Positions 6,101-7,623 of a stretch of DNA of 7,623 nucleotides are shown piece by piece. The notes under the pieces are model-generated. The model was given only the letters and a program-made list of their open reading frames with translations. It was not told the origin of the DNA and did not search any database. The first letter of the stretch is position 1. Each line of letters opens with the position of its first letter. The translations under genes were made by a program, and so were the position numbers. Origin of the DNA: JBMOLK01 sp049325575 (GTDB lineage Bacteria; Bacillota; Clostridia; Acetivibrionales; Acetivibrionaceae); assembly GCA_049325575.1 (NCBI GenBank), contig JBMOLK010000219.1:1-7623 (forward strand), written 5' to 3'.

Positions 6101-7147
6101 TCAGCCTCCAGTAAAGTAGTCATTAGTATATATCATTGGAAGACAAACCGATCTATCTATTTCAAGATAAATTCCGCCCCAGGATAAGCCCACGCCAAAC
6201 CCGCACAGCAATAGTTTTATAGGTTCATTTGACTCTTCATCACCCAAAGCATCAACCAGGGTCAGAGGAATAGACTCCCCGCTTGTATTTCCGTATCTGT
6301 CAATAGATACAGGAACTTTTTCCATGGGTATTCCCAGCTTCTTTGCCAATTGCTTTAGAATAAATAGGTTGGCCTGATGAAATACATACATATCTACATT
6401 ATCTTTATCAATATTGTATTGAGACATAAAGCTTTTAATAGTTCGAGGGACATCGGTAATTGTGAAGGAGAAAACCTCTGAGCCGCTCATAGTCAATTCG
6501 CAATCTGAAGCTTTAGTATTTGTTTTAGCTCTGCTTCTTGCATGGCCGGCAGGGACAATGATAGCTTTATAGCTGCTCCCCTTAGTTTTCAGGAAATATT
6601 TTAAATTTTTTCCTTCTGTTCTTTCCAATGCTGTTGCCGAACCACCATCTCCAAATATCATGGCTGTTGCGCTGTCATTTTGGTTAATTCCAAAATTACT
6701 GGTATCTCCCACCAGTAGAAGTACTCTATTTATGTCCTGTGTTGAAATCATTGTGGAAGCCAGCCATACGCCGTAAACATAGGCAGAACATCCAAGATTT
6801 ATATCAAAGGTTATACAGTCTTCGCTAAGACCCAACCTATGCTGTAACACACAGGCTGTAGCCGGCACTGCATAATCCGGTGTTTGAGTAATTAGAATTA
6901 AAGCGTCGATAGAAGAAGGCTCCCAATTCAATTTCTCCATTAGTTTTTTTGCCGCTACATAACATAAATCTGAACTACACTGCTCATCCAAAGCTACGTG
7001 CCGTGTCTTTACACCGGTCATATTAACAAACTTGCGGACACTCTCTTCTCCAAATACTTCATTATAATCCTCGCTTCTTTTTATATTGTCGGGTACTGCA
7101 CAAGCGATTCCTTTAATTTCTACGTTATTTAATATTCCTGTTGCCAA
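6101..7147 (-). CDS. FabH-like 3-ketoacyl-ACP synthase III (TTG start)
   Basis: Predicted condensing enzyme joining an acyl-CoA starter to malonyl-ACP to give a 3-ketoacyl-ACP. At 348 residues it is near the usual FabH length. The Cys-His-Asn triad is intact: C120 in NLGCSAYVYG, H257 in FHQAN and N287 in YGNTSGESIP. The closing GFGVGLSWG (316-324) is typical of KAS III. ITQTPDY (86-92) and GDGGSATALE (166-175) also fit. The start is TTG at 7147: GAGGTGA (7154-7160) lies six bases upstream and overlaps the ACP stop, and no ATG is well placed. Eleven bases separate it from the ACP gene, so the two are probably coupled in translation. Its placement with a private ACP and an SDR argues for a special acyl product rather than the housekeeping fatty acid starter step. 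The starter acyl group cannot be told from sequence. Confidence 0.92.
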   Translation of the reverse strand: MATGILNNVEIKGIACAVPDNIKRSEDYNEVFGEESVRKFVNMTGVKTRHVALDEQCSSDLCYVAAKKLMEKLNWEPSSIDALILITQTPDYAVPATACVLQHRLGLSEDCITFDINLGCSAYVYGVWLASTMISTQDINRVLLLVGDTSNFGINQNDSATAMIFGDGGSATALERTEGKNLKYFLKTKGSSYKAIIVPAGHARSRAKTNTKASDCELTMSGSEVFSFTITDVPRTIKSFMSQYNIDKDNVDMYVFHQANLFILKQLAKKLGIPMEKVPVSIDRYGNTSGESIPLTLVDALGDEESNEPIKLLLCGFGVGLSWGGIYLEIDRSVCLPMIYTNDYFTGG

Positions 7148-7153
7148 TGCAGT

Positions 7154-7160
7154 TCACCTC
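7154..7160 (-). promoter_or_regulatory. Ribosome site fixing the KAS III TTG start, overlapping the ACP stop
   Basis: On the minus strand GAGGTGA straddles the ACP stop codon (7159-7161) and stands six bases before TTG 7147. It decides the start in favour of TTG and makes coupling likely: ribosomes ending on the ACP gene are placed directly on the next start. Confidence 0.8.
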
Positions 7161-7377
7161 ATTCCATTTTATCCAAAATATCTTTTACAGTTTTAAATTC
7201 CTTAACTTCCGCAGGTGAAACGAATTTGCCAAAGTCGTCATCTAACATGGCAATGATAGATATAACCGCCATAGAGTCCCATCCGCCAAGTTGATCCAGT
7301 TCTATATCTTCATTTAGAGTATCTTTTTCAATGTCCAGCAGTTCTTCAAGATAATTTAATTTTTCCTTAATAGTCAT
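7159..7377 (-). CDS. Dedicated acyl carrier protein
   Basis: A small acidic four-helix carrier of 72 residues that holds an acyl chain on a phosphopantetheine arm added by a holo-ACP synthase or Sfp-type enzyme. The attachment serine is S35 in GGWDSMAVISIIAMLDDDFG (31-50), with DSM where housekeeping AcpP has DSL. The GWDS form is common in carriers that serve specialised pathways, such as polysaccharide or flagellin modification and natural products. The last helix carries FKTVKDILDKM. ATG 7377 is supported by AAAGGAGAG (7384-7392) six bases upstream. It is the first gene of the operon, before KAS III and SDR, and most likely carries their substrate. Being free-standing and distinct from AcpP, it is unlikely to be the general fatty acid carrier. 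A D-alanyl carrier role is less likely given the neighbours. Confidence 0.93.
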   Translation of the reverse strand: MTIKEKLNYLEELLDIEKDTLNEDIELDQLGGWDSMAVISIIAMLDDDFGKFVSPAEVKEFKTVKDILDKME

Positions 7378-7451
7378 ATCAAACTCTCCTTTTATCCAGA
7401 TTGAATTAATTGATAGAGAAAATACGCAAAGAAAACATATTTACTTTACAT

Positions 7452-7457
7452 ATTATA
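7452..7457 (-). promoter_or_regulatory. Probable -10 box of the ACP/KAS III/SDR operon
   Basis: The minus strand carries a perfect TATAAT at 7457-7452, about 75 bases before the ACP start. No good TTGACA lies 16-18 bases upstream (the bases there read CACATT), so the promoter may be weak or need an activator. An exact inverted repeat, TTCTTT-A-AAAGAA on the plus strand (7488-7500), lies about 30 bases further upstream and could bind a regulator. The rest up to 7623 is AT-rich with no convincing gene. Confidence 0.4.
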
Positions 7458-7623
7458 GTATGTAGCCTGAAGAGAATGTGTGAAATGTTCTTTAAAAGAA
7501 ACAATGGTAACAATTTCTTATATCTGTATATATAAAAAGTATAGTTATATAAGTAGTAACTTATTATTATCTCGAGAAGGTCATGCATAAATACATAAAT
7601 TTGTTTATTATTTTAATTAACAT

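Noticed and set aside
7406..7588. Minus-strand frame of 60 codons at the right end
   Set aside because: Its product is a run of Ile, Tyr, Leu and Phe from AT-rich DNA, it has no ribosome site, and it overlaps the likely ACP promoter.

Overview
The window looks like chromosomal DNA of a low-GC Gram-positive bacterium, most likely a clostridium. Intergenic DNA is very AT-rich, Shine-Dalgarno sites are strong (AGAGGAGGT, AAAGGAGAG, GGAGG), and intrinsic terminators are the rule. A cellulolytic clostridium of the Ruminiclostridium type is a reasonable guess, because the left end holds a broken family 3 glycoside hydrolase that reads like those from that group. The species is inference from style and remembered family likeness; no search was run.

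Layout. Bases 1-118 are the edge of an insertion sequence: the first 19 codons of a minus-strand transposase-like OrfA with its ribosome site. It abuts a plus-strand GH3 remnant (119-448) that lacks its front and breaks off in a frameshift. Bases 449-933 are gene-poor, with two hairpins and a doubtful 33-codon ORF. A consensus-like promoter (934-962) then drives ahcY, S-adenosylhomocysteine hydrolase (1048-2451), which ends in a clear terminator. An orphan phosphotransferase of the aminoglycoside phosphotransferase/kinase fold follows (2708-3517).

The right half is the most interesting part. A plus-strand condensation-domain acyltransferase (3691-5280) with an unexplained N-terminal extension faces a minus-strand operon of three genes. 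In transcription order these are an acyl carrier protein (7377-7159), a FabH-like ketoacyl-ACP synthase III with a TTG start (7147-6101), and a FabG-like short-chain reductase (6094-5333). The two units converge on a perfect 50-bp palindrome that fills the 52 bp between their stop codons and almost certainly ends transcription both ways.

Working together (inference). The trio has exactly the parts for one round of chain extension and reduction on a dedicated carrier, giving a 3-hydroxyacyl-ACP (for example 3-hydroxybutyryl-ACP) with malonyl groups borrowed from the housekeeping fatty acid system. There is no dehydratase, enoyl reductase or malonyl transferase here. Similar ACP/KAS III/SDR trios are known from surface-polysaccharide and flagellin-glycosylation loci, where they make short hydroxyacyl groups for sugars. 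The facing acyltransferase is a plausible user of that acyl group. The acceptor is not visible in this window.
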